This document shows, piece after piece, positions 26,874-35,366 of a stretch of DNA of 64,000 nucleotides (the stretch's first letter is position 1; every line of letters begins with the position of its first letter). The stretch comes from Cerasicoccus frondis (GTDB taxonomy: Bacteria > Verrucomicrobiota > Verrucomicrobiia > Opitutales > Cerasicoccaceae): assembly GCA_031296915.1 (NCBI GenBank), contig JAVDPC010000009.1, positions 124,001 through 188,000 on the forward strand. The letters run 5' to 3'. The notes under the pieces are model-generated. The model saw nothing but the letters and a program-made list of their open reading frames with translations, was not told the DNA's origin and ran no database searches. The translations under genes were made by a program, and so were the position numbers.

Positions 26874-27329
26874 TTAGAAGCCCAGGTCGGCGAGGATGTC
26901 GCTGAGGTCGCCGTCTTCCTCGTCGTCGGCCAGGTAAGCTTCGTAGCGCTCTGGATTCCAGAGTTGGAAGAAATTAACGGTGCCCGCCAAGACGACCTCC
27001 TTAGAGATGCCAGCGTGCTGAAACAAACGGTCGTTGACCGTGATGCGACCGTTCTTGTCGAAGGAAAAACTGTCAGCCGACGCCAGCAGCTTGGTGATGG
27101 CCTTGCGGCCCTTCTTGTCGCCAATGCTGATCTTCGAGATTTTCTCTTTCAGCTCGGCCACCATCTCGGGCGGATAGACCGTCACGCAACCCGCAGGATC
27201 GGGGAACGCCAAGTAAGTCTGCTGATCATCGCCTTCGCTACGCCACTTGGACGGGACCGTGAGCCTCCGCTTGGCGTCCAGATTATGTCTGAACTCCCCT
27301 GCGTAAAAGCCCTGGTTGAAGTCGATCAT
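26874..27329 (-). CDS. mraZ: MraZ, transcriptional regulator of the dcw cluster
   Basis: 151 residues from MIDFNQGFYAGEFRHNLDAKRRL (27329). Two AbrB-like swapped-hairpin SpoVT domains, each with the family pattern: HNLDAKRRLTVPSKWR near the N-terminus and FSFDKNGRITVND in the second half. The DxKxR loops bind DNA. MraZ usually represses its own operon by binding TGGG repeats upstream. A matching array lies at 27357-27393, just 28 bp before the start. The C-terminus is acidic (DDEEDGDLSDILADLGF). Confidence 0.94.
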   Translation of the reverse strand: MIDFNQGFYAGEFRHNLDAKRRLTVPSKWRSEGDDQQTYLAFPDPAGCVTVYPPEMVAELKEKISKISIGDKKGRKAITKLLASADSFSFDKNGRITVNDRLFQHAGISKEVVLAGTVNFFQLWNPERYEAYLADDEEDGDLSDILADLGF

Positions 27330-27356
27330 GGAGATAAATGCGCGCGTCTCAGTAGT

Positions 27357-27393
27357 CCCACTGCATCCCACAAAGCCCCACTTTGCCCCCCAC
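27357..27393 (-). promoter_or_regulatory. putative MraZ operator: four GTGGG direct repeats
   Basis: On the minus strand GTGGG occurs four times, at 27389-27393, 27377-27381, 27367-27371 and 27357-27361, with spacings of 12, 10 and 10 bp. One helical turn between TGGG repeats is the described MraZ-binding arrangement in E. coli. A TTGACG hexamer (27393-27398, minus strand) abuts the array and may be the -35 element. No good -10 is visible. Confidence 0.7.
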
Positions 27394-27516
27394 GTCAAAC
27401 TTTTTCTTCCATAAACACGTCATACGTAACGATTTTGGTGAATTTGGAGGCTGAAATTTGTGAATAACTTGGTAATTTTGGTGAATAACTCTGCCAAAAG
27501 GCCAATTCACCCGAAA

Positions 27517-28290
27517 ATGACGTCCCACTCCGCCCCCCCACCGCGCTCCACGCGCGCCGACGAACTCCTCGTAGCCCAAGGGGTGGTGGAATCGCGGGCC
27601 ATCGCTCAGCGAATCATCAAATCCGGTCAGGCATTTCGCGCCGACGGGTCCATCATTCCCAAACCGAGCGCCAAGATTCCGGCCAACGAGCCGTTGTCCA
27701 TCGCCGCTCCCCCCCGCTACGTCTCCCAGGGCGGCGAAAAGTTGGAGTCGTGGTTCGCCCAGTACCCTATCGATGTTGCCGGGCTCGACGCGCTCGACGT
27801 CGGCGCCTCCACTGGCGGCTTCACCGACTGCCTCCTTCAGCGCGGCGTCGCCAGCGTGACCTGCGTGGATGTCGGCCATGGCCAGCTCCACCCCCGCCTC
27901 CTCGACGACGCGCGCGTAACTAATATAGAGGGCGTCAATGCGAAGGCGCTCGACGAGACCGATCTCCCCCACCCGACTTACCCGCTGATCGTCGCCGACC
28001 TCTCCTTTATCTCTTTAAAGAAAGTCATCGCGCAGATCTGGTCACGGCTCGCCCCTGGCGGCGCCGCAATCCTCCTCGTCAAACCACAGTTCGAGGCGCC
28101 CAAGGAGGTCATCGCCAAAACCAAAGGCATTCTCCGCGACGATCAACTCCGCGCCGAGACCTTGACCAGCGTCACCGAAACCGCCACCGCCCTGCCCGGC
28201 TGCACCGTCCTTGGCCATATCGAGTGTCCCGTTGCTGGCGGTGACGGCAACCGCGAATACCTTCTCGGCCTGAAGCGTTGCACGAATTGA
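27517..28290 (+). CDS. tlyA: TlyA-family rRNA 2'-O-methyltransferase/S4-domain protein
   Basis: About 257 residues from MTSHSAPPPRSTRADELLV (27517), which begins the N-terminal S4 RNA-binding domain (RADELLVAQGVVESRAIAQRIIKSGQAF). Next comes a FtsJ-like Rossmann methyltransferase: YVSQGGEKLE, LDVGASTGGFTDCLLQ, VDVGHGQLHPRL, ADLSFISLKKV and LVKPQFE. TlyA methylates ribosomal cytidines in some bacteria; other members are annotated as haemolysins. Divergent from mraZ, so the MraZ array lies between the two genes. Confidence 0.9.
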   Translation: MTSHSAPPPRSTRADELLVAQGVVESRAIAQRIIKSGQAFRADGSIIPKPSAKIPANEPLSIAAPPRYVSQGGEKLESWFAQYPIDVAGLDALDVGASTGGFTDCLLQRGVASVTCVDVGHGQLHPRLLDDARVTNIEGVNAKALDETDLPHPTYPLIVADLSFISLKKVIAQIWSRLAPGGAAILLVKPQFEAPKEVIAKTKGILRDDQLRAETLTSVTETATALPGCTVLGHIECPVAGGDGNREYLLGLKRCTN

Positions 28291-28313
28291 CTGAGCGAGA
28301 TACTCCAATCCGA

Positions 28314-28351
28314 CAAAAGAAAACGCCTGTTCAGTTTAACCGAACAGGCGC
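28314..28351 (-). terminator. intrinsic terminator of the PEP-CTERM gene
   Basis: A perfect 9-bp stem (CGCCTGTTC / GAACAGGCG, 28324-28332 and 28342-28350) with a 9-base loop. On the minus strand it is followed by a T-rich run (TTTTCTTTTG). It closes the minus-strand PEP-CTERM gene and may also stop tlyA. Confidence 0.8.
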
Positions 28352-28376
28352 TTGTCCCATATAAAAGCGTTCCGAA

Positions 28377-28988
28377 CTACACAGCCAACACCCTGCGCTT
28401 GCGACGCATCCAAACAAACGCGCCTAGCCCCACAACACCCAAGCCTGAAATATAAGCGCTAGGCTCGGGAATGGCTGAAATTGCATTTAGCTGAACAGAA
28501 TCGCCCGCACCAGTCCAACTCCACGAATAAATTCCCGGAGTCACCCCCATGCCGGCCAGCGTTTGTCCAGTGAATGTGCCACCACCAGTAATGGGCGTGC
28601 CAGCAACATATCCACTTGGCAGAATCAGAGCACCTACACCCAAGCCCAACGTTAAATCAAGCCCAACTATCGCCGATCCCCCATCATTGATACTGGTATT
28701 GAGCAATGTTCCCGTGCCGAAACTGACATCGCCAGTAATACTACCCACTGTGGGAAGAAACAATTCACCTGTTAGATTCGTTCCAGTCTGAATAATAACG
28801 GTGCTTGGATTAACCAACCCCAAAATAGGAGCCGAAACCCCGGCCGAAGTCAGCCCAGACAAACTAGTCAGCGAGCCAGAGACTGTTAATTCGACGTCGG
28901 CGCCATTTTCCTGCAAAGTAAAAAGCAATAAGCCATGAGAAGAAAGAGTGGATCCGAACAGACATAGAATAGGCAGCAGTATTTTCAT
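28377..28988 (-). CDS. PEP-CTERM sorting-domain protein
   Basis: 203 residues from MKILLPILCLFG (28988), with a Sec signal peptide ending near SSHG. A longer upstream frame lacks a signal at its start. The middle is Gly/Thr/Ser/Val-rich beta-type sequence. The C-terminus carries AIPEPSAYISGLGVVGLGAFVW followed by MRRKRR, the PEP motif, membrane helix and basic tail recognised by exosortase. Expected on the cell surface or in exopolysaccharide. Function unknown. Confidence 0.85.
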   Translation of the reverse strand: MKILLPILCLFGSTLSSHGLLLFTLQENGADVELTVSGSLTSLSGLTSAGVSAPILGLVNPSTVIIQTGTNLTGELFLPTVGSITGDVSFGTGTLLNTSINDGGSAIVGLDLTLGLGVGALILPSGYVAGTPITGGGTFTGQTLAGMGVTPGIYSWSWTGAGDSVQLNAISAIPEPSAYISGLGVVGLGAFVWMRRKRRVLAV

Positions 28989-29123
28989 GCTACAATCAAT
29001 ACCATATAACCAAAAACAGCCAACACCAGGCATCACCATTTTCCGAGGGCGCACTTAAGTCACGGTACAATAAATGCGACGCCCCATAGAGCGCCGCATC
29101 AAAAATGTAGCTCTGAATACAGT

Positions 29124-29936
29124 CTACTCGATAGTGCCAAAGTCCATAATCGCTGGCTCTTCCTCTTTGTGAGCCGGTTCTTCCGCCTCTTCCTTCACTT
29201 CTTCTACCTTCTGCTGGACTTTTTCAGCGGTGGCGTCAGGAGTCGGAGGCTCGTCTATTTTAACGTCGACCGTCTCTGCATCACCCTCCTTCACGGGATC
29301 ACCAACAGGCACCGTCACAATCTCAGGCGGTGGGCTCTCAGACTGAGCATCCTTGATCACCTGTTCAACCATGGCCGCGCCCTTCGGATCTTCGTAGGTC
29401 ACCACGCCATCCTTGTCCTTGGTCCACTTAATATCTTTGCTGTCGGTAATCAATTCCTCGCCAGACGCAATCGTTGGAGTTGAGGCAGCAGCCGCAGTTG
29501 ATGAATCCTTGGACTTGATGCTGCGCGAAAGCAATCCATAGTCGATTGAGCTCGATGCAGCCGGTTTCGCCGGAGCAGGCGCTGGCGACTCCAGGTCCTC
29601 CTTCAGCATCTGGTTGTCAGCGGCAAGCGTTTCCTCGTCCATGATTTTTTCGAGTTGCGCCTCCTCGACATGGCTAACCGTGTGAGAATCTTGGGCCGCG
29701 CGCAGCGCTTCACGGCGCTCATCCATCGTTGCCCGGTATTGGCGACGCTCAATGTCCTCCACTAACACCCGCTTCTTCTGGCGATATTCAGACCAGGAAA
29801 GCTCGCCGTTAAAGTATTGCTCCTTGAGTGGCTTCAGTTCGTGTTCTTTCTCGGCCCAGTTAGAAACACCTTTGCAACCAGCAAAGAGCAGTGAGCCAGC
29901 CAAGATGCCCAGAGTAATCCCGTTGAATGAATTCAT
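29124..29936 (-). CDS. hypothetical lipoprotein, acidic and coiled-coil-rich
   Basis: 270 residues. The signal peptide ends in LFAGC, a good lipobox with Cys21. Then comes a charged, helical N-terminal half (EYRQKKRVLVEDIERRQYRATMDER), a Pro/Ala/Ser-rich linker and a highly acidic C-terminus (EEVKEEAEEPAHKEEEP). No enzyme motif is recognised. Probably an outer-membrane lipoprotein facing the periplasm. It stands alone between a PEP-CTERM gene and rpsU. Confidence 0.75.
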   Translation of the reverse strand: MNSFNGITLGILAGSLLFAGCKGVSNWAEKEHELKPLKEQYFNGELSWSEYRQKKRVLVEDIERRQYRATMDERREALRAAQDSHTVSHVEEAQLEKIMDEETLAADNQMLKEDLESPAPAPAKPAASSSIDYGLLSRSIKSKDSSTAAAASTPTIASGEELITDSKDIKWTKDKDGVVTYEDPKGAAMVEQVIKDAQSESPPPEIVTVPVGDPVKEGDAETVDVKIDEPPTPDATAEKVQQKVEEVKEEAEEPAHKEEEPAIMDFGTIE

Positions 29937-30160
29937 GACAGCAGATTGATTTTAGGTTGAAATTACCCGGGTCAGTGGTCACCCGCGCAACCAGAGCAGT
30001 TCGATGATAAGTGTTTAGGTCTTAATAAGATAAACGCAAGCACGGTGTCGCCCGCTAGGCGCTTTTTACGACCATTTGGCAACATAAACATGGTTTTTAC
30101 AGGGCCAATCACTCAGCCTGCCATCATTGAATCGCCCACCAAGTCGCCAATCGGGGACAC

Positions 30161-30192
30161 AAAAAAACCGGCGGGAACGAATCCTCGCCGGC
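30161..30192 (-). terminator. intrinsic terminator of rpsU
   Basis: A CCGGCG/CGCCGG stem (30168-30173 with 30186-30191) followed on the minus strand by seven T residues, 23 bp downstream of the rpsU stop. Confidence 0.85.
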
Positions 30193-30214
30193 TAAATGGA
30201 TAGCTGCCGCTCAA

Positions 30215-30415
30215 TTACTGGTTTTCGTAGCGCTGGCGCAGCATGTTGGTGAAGGCGGCCACCTTTTTCTTACGGCGACGGACTTCACAAGGCTTCTCGA
30301 AGTAGCGCTTGGCGCGAACGTCACGGATGACGCCTTCACGGTCGAGCTTCTTCTTCAAGCGGCGGAGCGCCTTTTCCATGGGCTCGCCTTTGCGGACTTT
30401 AACATCAACTGGCAT
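30215..30415 (-). CDS. rpsU: 30S ribosomal protein S21
   Basis: 66 residues from MPVDVKVRKGEPMEKALRR (30415). Small, very basic (RRRKKK near residues 51-56), with family blocks VRKGE, ALRRLKKKLDREGV and RYFEKPCEVRRRKK. It binds the 30S platform and promotes initiation. The in-frame ATG 30 codons upstream gives no family-like sequence. Monocistronic with its own terminator. Confidence 0.97.
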   Translation of the reverse strand: MPVDVKVRKGEPMEKALRRLKKKLDREGVIRDVRAKRYFEKPCEVRRRKKKVAAFTNMLRQRYENQ

Positions 30416-30664
30416 AAGTGTTCTTAAATTGGATTTCGGGAAAAAGCAGAGGATAAAGGGACATATAGGCCCTTTCGTCAAGCGAAATTCGCACTTTGGC
30501 GGCATTTAATGGTCACGGCGCGAATCCAACTGCTTATCCTGATCGATCAAGCATTGTCCTAAAGCAACGTCAACGCTAACTTCGTCGAGGTGAAGAAACG
30601 AATTTTAGACACCCTCTCGGCAAGATATCCCCGTGTGTTGGACCAACATAGCCTAATGTGTTGA

Positions 30665-30712
30665 GGCATCACATTACCATCGTTTTCGCAAAACGATTAC
30701 GATGCCTTTTTG
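30665..30712 (+). terminator. orphan intrinsic-terminator-like hairpin, possible small RNA 3' end
   Basis: An ATCGTTTT-cgc-AAAACGAT stem (30679-30697), flanked by an outer GGCATC/GATGCC pair (30665-30670 with 30701-30706), then TTTTT. Oriented on the plus strand, where no gene lies upstream; rpsU points the other way. Within the 415 bp between rpsU and the next gene I see no ORF. A short non-coding transcript from about 30.5 kb is possible but no clear promoter is visible. Confidence 0.45.
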
Positions 30713-30830
30713 TCACACTCGGAGCAGTCGGCGCTGAATATCGCGGCGTAAAGTCCTCTAAGATTTTATCCTACATTCGGTTTCAAAACCAGCTTTACAA
30801 CTCACTCAACCATAGAACATATTCCTCCTA

Positions 30831-31841
30831 ATGGAGTGGTTTTATCTGATTGAGCAAAATCAATATGGTCCGTTTACCGAAGACGACCTACACAGCTTGG
30901 CGCGCCAAGGCGTCATAACCCATGATCAATTGGTCTGGCGCAACGGCTTGGCCGGATGGATTTCCTACGGCGAGGCCTTCCAAGACTCCTCCAAGGCCGC
31001 CCCGCCAACAAAGCGAAACCTGCAATCCCAACCCCGCCCGATAGAGGGCGACGGCTCGCTCCGGGATCTATTTGAAAGCTCCAAGGCCGCCCTCACCGGT
31101 GCCTGGAACACAACCGCAACCGCCATTTTCGTATCCCTGCTGGTCTCCAGCCTGATTGGCGGCATACCGCTAGTAGGCGTGTTCATCGCCCTGGGGCCAA
31201 TGACCGTGGGGCTGGCTCGCTATGCGCTGCTGCGCGCGCGCGACCAGGATCCTGAGATGGTTGACCTCTTTGTCGGCCTCAAAAACATATCCCTGCTGCT
31301 GCGCTCCACTGGGCTCAGCCTGATCATTTGCGTACTCTGTTTGCTCATCATTTCGGTTCCGGTAGCCATTTCAGCTGGAGTCGCCCTCGCCAAAAACGGC
31401 GGCATTCCAGCCAATTTTGAAGCCGATGGCCAAGCCTTCATGAGCGCCTTTATGGGCGCTCTGCTCATCACGCTTCCCTTGGCCGCGCTCCTGAGCTTCT
31501 ACCTGTGGTCGCGTCTCAGCCTCGGCTTTTTCAAAATGGCGGCCGATGAAGAAACAAGCGCTTTCGCCGCTCTAAAAGCTGGCTGGCGCGTGAGCAAGGG
31601 AAAATCATTCAAACTCATCCTCATCTACCTGCGCATCTGGTGCATTGGCTTTATTGGCATTTTTGCGCTATACACGATCGTCTGGCTTTTCAGTCTCATA
31701 GGCGAGGCGGCAGCGATAATTGCCGTCGTCTTACTCTTCCTAGGCTATTTCTTTGGCGGCTTGGCCTTGCGCGCGTGGCTGCTGGTCACGCTGGCTTGCT
31801 ACTTCGACTACTTTAGCGGCGATGAAGCCGATGCCGACTAA
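30831..31841 (+). CDS. GYF_2-domain membrane protein
   Basis: 336 residues. The N-terminal 50 residues (WFYLIEQNQYGPFTEDDLHSLARQGVI...WRNGLAGWISY) form a GYF_2 (DUF4339) domain, thought to bind Pro-rich peptides. The rest is an integral membrane region with about six helices and a DUF975-like layout (GPMTVGLARYALLRARDQDPEMVDLFVG, LSLGFFKMAADEETSAFAALKAGWRVSKG). The product is presumably in the inner membrane; function unknown. Preceded by a 415-bp gene-free stretch. Confidence 0.8.
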   Translation: MEWFYLIEQNQYGPFTEDDLHSLARQGVITHDQLVWRNGLAGWISYGEAFQDSSKAAPPTKRNLQSQPRPIEGDGSLRDLFESSKAALTGAWNTTATAIFVSLLVSSLIGGIPLVGVFIALGPMTVGLARYALLRARDQDPEMVDLFVGLKNISLLLRSTGLSLIICVLCLLIISVPVAISAGVALAKNGGIPANFEADGQAFMSAFMGALLITLPLAALLSFYLWSRLSLGFFKMAADEETSAFAALKAGWRVSKGKSFKLILIYLRIWCIGFIGIFALYTIVWLFSLIGEAAAIIAVVLLFLGYFFGGLALRAWLLVTLACYFDYFSGDEADAD

Positions 31842-31898
31842 CGCCGCGCCGTTTTTAACGTTCGCCATCCACCATTCGGCATTCGCTATACTCACGCC

Positions 31899-32624
31899 AT
31901 GCCCAATCCTGTCTTTGATCCCCTGCCCGATGAGCTCGTCAACGCACTCGAATCCATGCCGCGCGACGAGCTTGCCCAACTGCGGGAAAAGCTCATTGCT
32001 GCGCGCAACCACCCCCGACGCCTCAAGGAAATGCGCCGCGTCCTTGGAGAGCGCACCCAGTGGCTCTCCATCGTCCTCGAGGACATTTTTCAACCACACA
32101 ACAGCTCCGCCGTCCTCCGCACCGCCGAATGCTTTGGCGTGCAGACAGTCCACGTCGTCGAAAAATCGCGCAAATTCAAGATCAGCAATCAGGTAGCCAT
32201 GGGCGGGGCCAAGTGGATCGATGTCGAACGCTACGACCACACCGCCGATTGCCTCGCCAAGCTCCGCGCCCAGGGCTACCGCTGCGCCGCCGCCACCCTC
32301 CGCGACGACGCCCTGCCCCTCGACGAAGTCCCGCTCGATAAACCACTCGCCGTCCTCATCGGTCATGAACGGCGCGGCCTCAGCGAAGCCGCCCACGATG
32401 CGGCCGACGTCTGGTTTCGCCTCCCCATGCACGGCTTTACTCAGAGCTACAACCTCTCCGTTTTCAGCTCGCTCTGCCTTTACGAACTCACCCAACGCCT
32501 CCGCGACAGCGACCTCCCCTGGCGCCTCAGCGAAGAGGAAAAAGAGCGCATCCTCACCCGCTGGCTCTGCCAGGACGCCAAAGCCATCGAAAACCTCGCC
32601 TGCAACATCCTGTTGCATCGATAG
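31899..32624 (+). CDS. trmH: SpoU/TrmH-family tRNA (guanosine-2'-O)-methyltransferase
   Basis: 241 residues with the SPOUT knotted fold. An N-terminal helical extension (LRRLKEMRRVLGERTQWLSIVLEDI) precedes motif 1 PHNSSAVLRTAECFG, motif 2 VLIGHERRGLSEAA and motif 3 MHGFTQSYNLSVFSSLCLYEL. This layout matches TrmH acting on tRNA G18 rather than an rRNA methylase, but the exact substrate is inferred. 57 bp after the GYF_2 gene. Confidence 0.85.
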   Translation: MPNPVFDPLPDELVNALESMPRDELAQLREKLIAARNHPRRLKEMRRVLGERTQWLSIVLEDIFQPHNSSAVLRTAECFGVQTVHVVEKSRKFKISNQVAMGGAKWIDVERYDHTADCLAKLRAQGYRCAAATLRDDALPLDEVPLDKPLAVLIGHERRGLSEAAHDAADVWFRLPMHGFTQSYNLSVFSSLCLYELTQRLRDSDLPWRLSEEEKERILTRWLCQDAKAIENLACNILLHR

Positions 32625-32643
32625 ATTTTCGCACTGCGAAAAT
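32625..32643 (+). terminator. perfect hairpin right after trmH
   Basis: ATTTTCGC-act-GCGAAAAT directly after the trmH stop codon. No T-tract follows, so it may be a processing or weak termination signal. A second hairpin (CGGATCG/CGATCCG) lies at 32733-32751 in the otherwise empty 147-bp gap. Confidence 0.4.
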
Positions 32644-32771
32644 GGCCTATCCAACTTGCCCCATGGTAGGCCGCAACTTATGAACAAGCCGCTCCTTGCC
32701 CCTCAGATCCAAGCCATCTGACAGAGGTGACTCGGATCGTCTCTCGATCCGCCGTTTAATCCTGCATGCGC

Positions 32772-33692
32772 CTACCTCTTGGAGACGGACAAAAGGTCCG
32801 CCGTGCGCACATGAAAGACCTCACGCTGCTCATTGGTGATCAAAAGCGTGTCAGCGTCGAGAAAGCAGATTGCCTCACACTGGGCAGCGCGAATCGGCAA
32901 CCAGGCGACCTCGCCCGCAAACAACTGGTCCGCATCGCCCGCTGGCGGAGTGAAAAGCCAGATCCCACTGTAAGTCAGCACCGCGACTTGTTCGCCATCA
33001 TTCCAAGACGCGGCGCCGGTGACCATCTCCCGCAGATTGGCCTTCGAGACCAGGGTCAGCGCATTGGACTTATCTTCGCGCGGAGAATCCAAGCGATAGA
33101 GTGCGGCGTCGCGATCCGCGCGGTGCTTCATCAGCAGATAAATTTTCCCTTGGGCCACGAACACCGCCTCGCAGTCAAAATTATTCATGGCGGGCGGAAA
33201 CTCCCATTGTTCCGGATAATGAATCGGCCAGACCGCTGTCGGTGTGGCGCTGGTCGCCGTGGCGTAATCCGGCTCCGGGACCCGATACAGCGTCAGGTTG
33301 CGGCGTCGGTTATTGTTGTTGCCCACATCAGGAATGATCAGGTTGCCGCGAAAATCCGAAGCCAAATCCTCCCAATCCTGATTCCGCGCGCCTTCAACCG
33401 CCACACCCGCAGCGCCAGCCTTGCCCACTAAGTTGCCGAAGGCGTCGATGGCGAATATCCGTGCACGATCACCGCTGTCGTTGAGCGTCCAGAAGACGCC
33501 TGGCGCCGAACCACGCGCCAAACCGGACGACTCATTCACTGCACGCGGAAGCTCACCAATTTCCTTCAACGCCACCGGCGCCTGATTGGGCACATCGAAA
33601 TACACCGGGCGCACTGGCTGCGCCGTGGTTGCGCAACCGAACAGCAGCGCCAGCGCCAGACCAGCCAACAAACTTTTTCCCCTTGTGTTCAT
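32772..33692 (-). CDS. putative beta-propeller lipoprotein
   Basis: About 306 residues from MNTRGKSLLAGLALALLFGCA; LFGC is a lipobox, so the protein is probably exported and lipidated. The body has short repeats such as ESSGLARGSAPGVFWTLNDSGDRARIFAID, LIIPDVGNNNNRRRNLTLYRV and YPEQWEFPPAMNNFDCEAVFV, resembling esterase-like or phytase-like propellers. No catalytic residues can be assigned. Divergent from the HTH-metallo-beta-lactamase gene with about 50 bp between starts. Confidence 0.7.
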   Translation of the reverse strand: MNTRGKSLLAGLALALLFGCATTAQPVRPVYFDVPNQAPVALKEIGELPRAVNESSGLARGSAPGVFWTLNDSGDRARIFAIDAFGNLVGKAGAAGVAVEGARNQDWEDLASDFRGNLIIPDVGNNNNRRRNLTLYRVPEPDYATATSATPTAVWPIHYPEQWEFPPAMNNFDCEAVFVAQGKIYLLMKHRADRDAALYRLDSPREDKSNALTLVSKANLREMVTGAASWNDGEQVAVLTYSGIWLFTPPAGDADQLFAGEVAWLPIRAAQCEAICFLDADTLLITNEQREVFHVRTADLLSVSKR

Positions 33693-33744
33693 CATACCCC
33701 GGGCAAGACTGTAACGCACAAGCGCTACCGCAAACCATTTCGCC

Positions 33745-34572
33745 ATGCATATCCCCATCGAAGACCTCGCCGAAGACGTCATCAGCAAAGCCCAGTCCGG
33801 ACTTGGCATCAGCGACGGCGAACTGGCCGAGCAATGCCCCGCCGAGCGCAACGCCATCCGCCAATTGCGCAAAGGCGAGTTTGACGCCGCCACTGCACTC
33901 GCCATCGCGCCAATCCTTGGCCTGGATGCCGAAGCTCTCGTCGCACTTGGTGAAAAAGCCTGGTATCCCGCCCCCATTTCCCTCGTCGGTTTGGTGCAAA
34001 TCAACACCCCGCACCCCGTGCCGGGCTACGAGGAAATGACCGTCAACGCCTACCTGATCGGCGATCCGGCCACCAGCAAGGCCGCCGCATTTGACACCGG
34101 GGCCGACGCCACGCCGCTGCTGGAAACTTTGCAACGCAAAGTGTGGTCCCTCGAATCCATTTTCATCACCCACACCCACCGTGACCACATCAAGGACTTG
34201 GCCAAGCTCAAGGCCCCCCTTGCCCCCGGCGGCAAGGTCTATGTCCACGGCAATGAAGCCTTCCCCGGCGCCACCGAAATCCGTGATGGCGCTGCCTTTG
34301 AGTTGGGTTCCTTAAAGATTACCGCCCGTGAAACCAGTGGCCACTCCCCTGGCGGCACGACGTTTATTGTCGAGGGGCTGGCTCGCCCGGTCGCCATCGT
34401 TGGCGACGCCATCTTCGCGGGCTCCATTGGTGGCGTGCGCGCCAATTACCGACTCGCACTGAAGCAGATCCGCGAGCACGTGCTCAGCCTGCCAGGAGAG
34501 ACCATTATTTGCCCCGGCCACGGCCCTATGACCACCGTGGCGGAGGAGCTCCAACGCAACCCGTTCTTTTAA
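33745..34572 (+). CDS. XRE-like HTH fused to metallo-beta-lactamase-fold hydrolase
   Basis: 275 residues. Residues about 15-65 (GISDGELAEQCPAERNAIRQL, then a Leu/Ala helix ending in GLDAEALVALG) look like a degenerate XRE helix-turn-helix. The rest is an MBL-fold domain: ITHTHRDHIKD (metal ligands H-x-H-x-D-H), SGHSPGGTTF, VGDAIFAGSIG and CPGHGPMTTV. Such enzymes are often glyoxalase-II-like thioesterases. The HTH fusion is unusual and might couple binding to hydrolysis. One dispersed palindrome copy lies at 34126-34142, coding TLQRKV. Confidence 0.8.
   Translation: MHIPIEDLAEDVISKAQSGLGISDGELAEQCPAERNAIRQLRKGEFDAATALAIAPILGLDAEALVALGEKAWYPAPISLVGLVQINTPHPVPGYEEMTVNAYLIGDPATSKAAAFDTGADATPLLETLQRKVWSLESIFITHTHRDHIKDLAKLKAPLAPGGKVYVHGNEAFPGATEIRDGAAFELGSLKITARETSGHSPGGTTFIVEGLARPVAIVGDAIFAGSIGGVRANYRLALKQIREHVLSLPGETIICPGHGPMTTVAEELQRNPFF
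34126..34142. repeat. dispersed palindrome copy 9 (HTH-MBL gene)
   Basis: ACTTTG-CAACG-CAAAGT; encodes TLQRKV. Confidence 0.85.
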
Positions 34573-34635
34573 GGGATTTTTCACCTGGAAAATTAATGGG
34601 GGAATTAACAGGCTGTTCAGTCCTCCCATCTTTCC

Positions 34636-35298
34636 ATGAAATATTCCTACTGCTTAATCCTCGCCTCATTAGCCGCCAGCACGCCCACACAGGCGATCTT
34701 GCAAGGCTACTGGAACATGAATTCAAACGCGAACATTGGCAAACTCGACGCCAATCAGGGCGAACAAGCGGCCACGGTCGCGGCAAGCTTCGTTGAAATC
34801 ACCGCTGGATTCATCGGTGAAATTGAGCCAGATGTCAGCGGCACGACTGAAAACTTGATTCCCCCCACCATCGGCTTTAACCGGGCAGTTGGCTTTTTTC
34901 GGGCGGGATCCGTTTATTATGATGGCGCTTTTGAGATGTTCAATTTCGACTTCAGCGATCTCAGCGAAGTCTCGGTGTCTTTTGCTTACCGCGGCGAAAA
35001 GTTTTTCACCTGGGACAGCAACCTCGACGTCAATTACCGGATTGACGGCGGCGACTGGGAGAACATCGCAGAGGGCATCACTTATAGCAGCGATTGGAAT
35101 GTCGCCACCATCGACATGAGCGTGGTGGACGGGTTCGACAACGTCGACTTCCAGATTCGCACCACAAACTGGGCCAGCATCGCGGGCTTTCTGGATATTG
35201 ACAATGTTCAGGTCAACGCCATCCCCGAGCCATCAACATACGCTCTTATGGCTAGCGTCAGCGCCCTTGGGCTCCTTGCATTTCGTCGTCGGCGTTAA
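34636..35298 (+). CDS. PEP-CTERM sorting-domain protein
   Basis: 220 residues. Signal peptide MKYSYCLILASLAASTPTQA, a beta-rich middle resembling a jelly-roll or carbohydrate-binding fold (VYYDGAFEMFNFDFSDLSEV...DFQIRTTNW), and the tail AIPEPSTYALMASVSALGLLAFRRRR. Exosortase substrate expected at the surface. Function unknown. Starts 63 bp after the MBL gene. Confidence 0.85.
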   Translation: MKYSYCLILASLAASTPTQAILQGYWNMNSNANIGKLDANQGEQAATVAASFVEITAGFIGEIEPDVSGTTENLIPPTIGFNRAVGFFRAGSVYYDGAFEMFNFDFSDLSEVSVSFAYRGEKFFTWDSNLDVNYRIDGGDWENIAEGITYSSDWNVATIDMSVVDGFDNVDFQIRTTNWASIAGFLDIDNVQVNAIPEPSTYALMASVSALGLLAFRRRR

Positions 35299-35366
35299 TA
35301 TGTGTTTGGCGCCACGCCGTTCCATCTCTAAAGTTAACGCAATCAACCGTTAACCATCATTCTACC

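Noticed and set aside
27349..27972. Long minus-strand frame opposite tlyA
   Set aside because: A mirror frame of a clear methyltransferase; no family-like sequence.
29875..29891. CTTTG-N7-CAAAG in the lipoprotein gene
   Set aside because: Wrong spacer length; not counted as a copy.
31740..32687. 315-codon minus-strand frame opposite trmH
   Set aside because: Antisense shadow of trmH, which has all SPOUT motifs.
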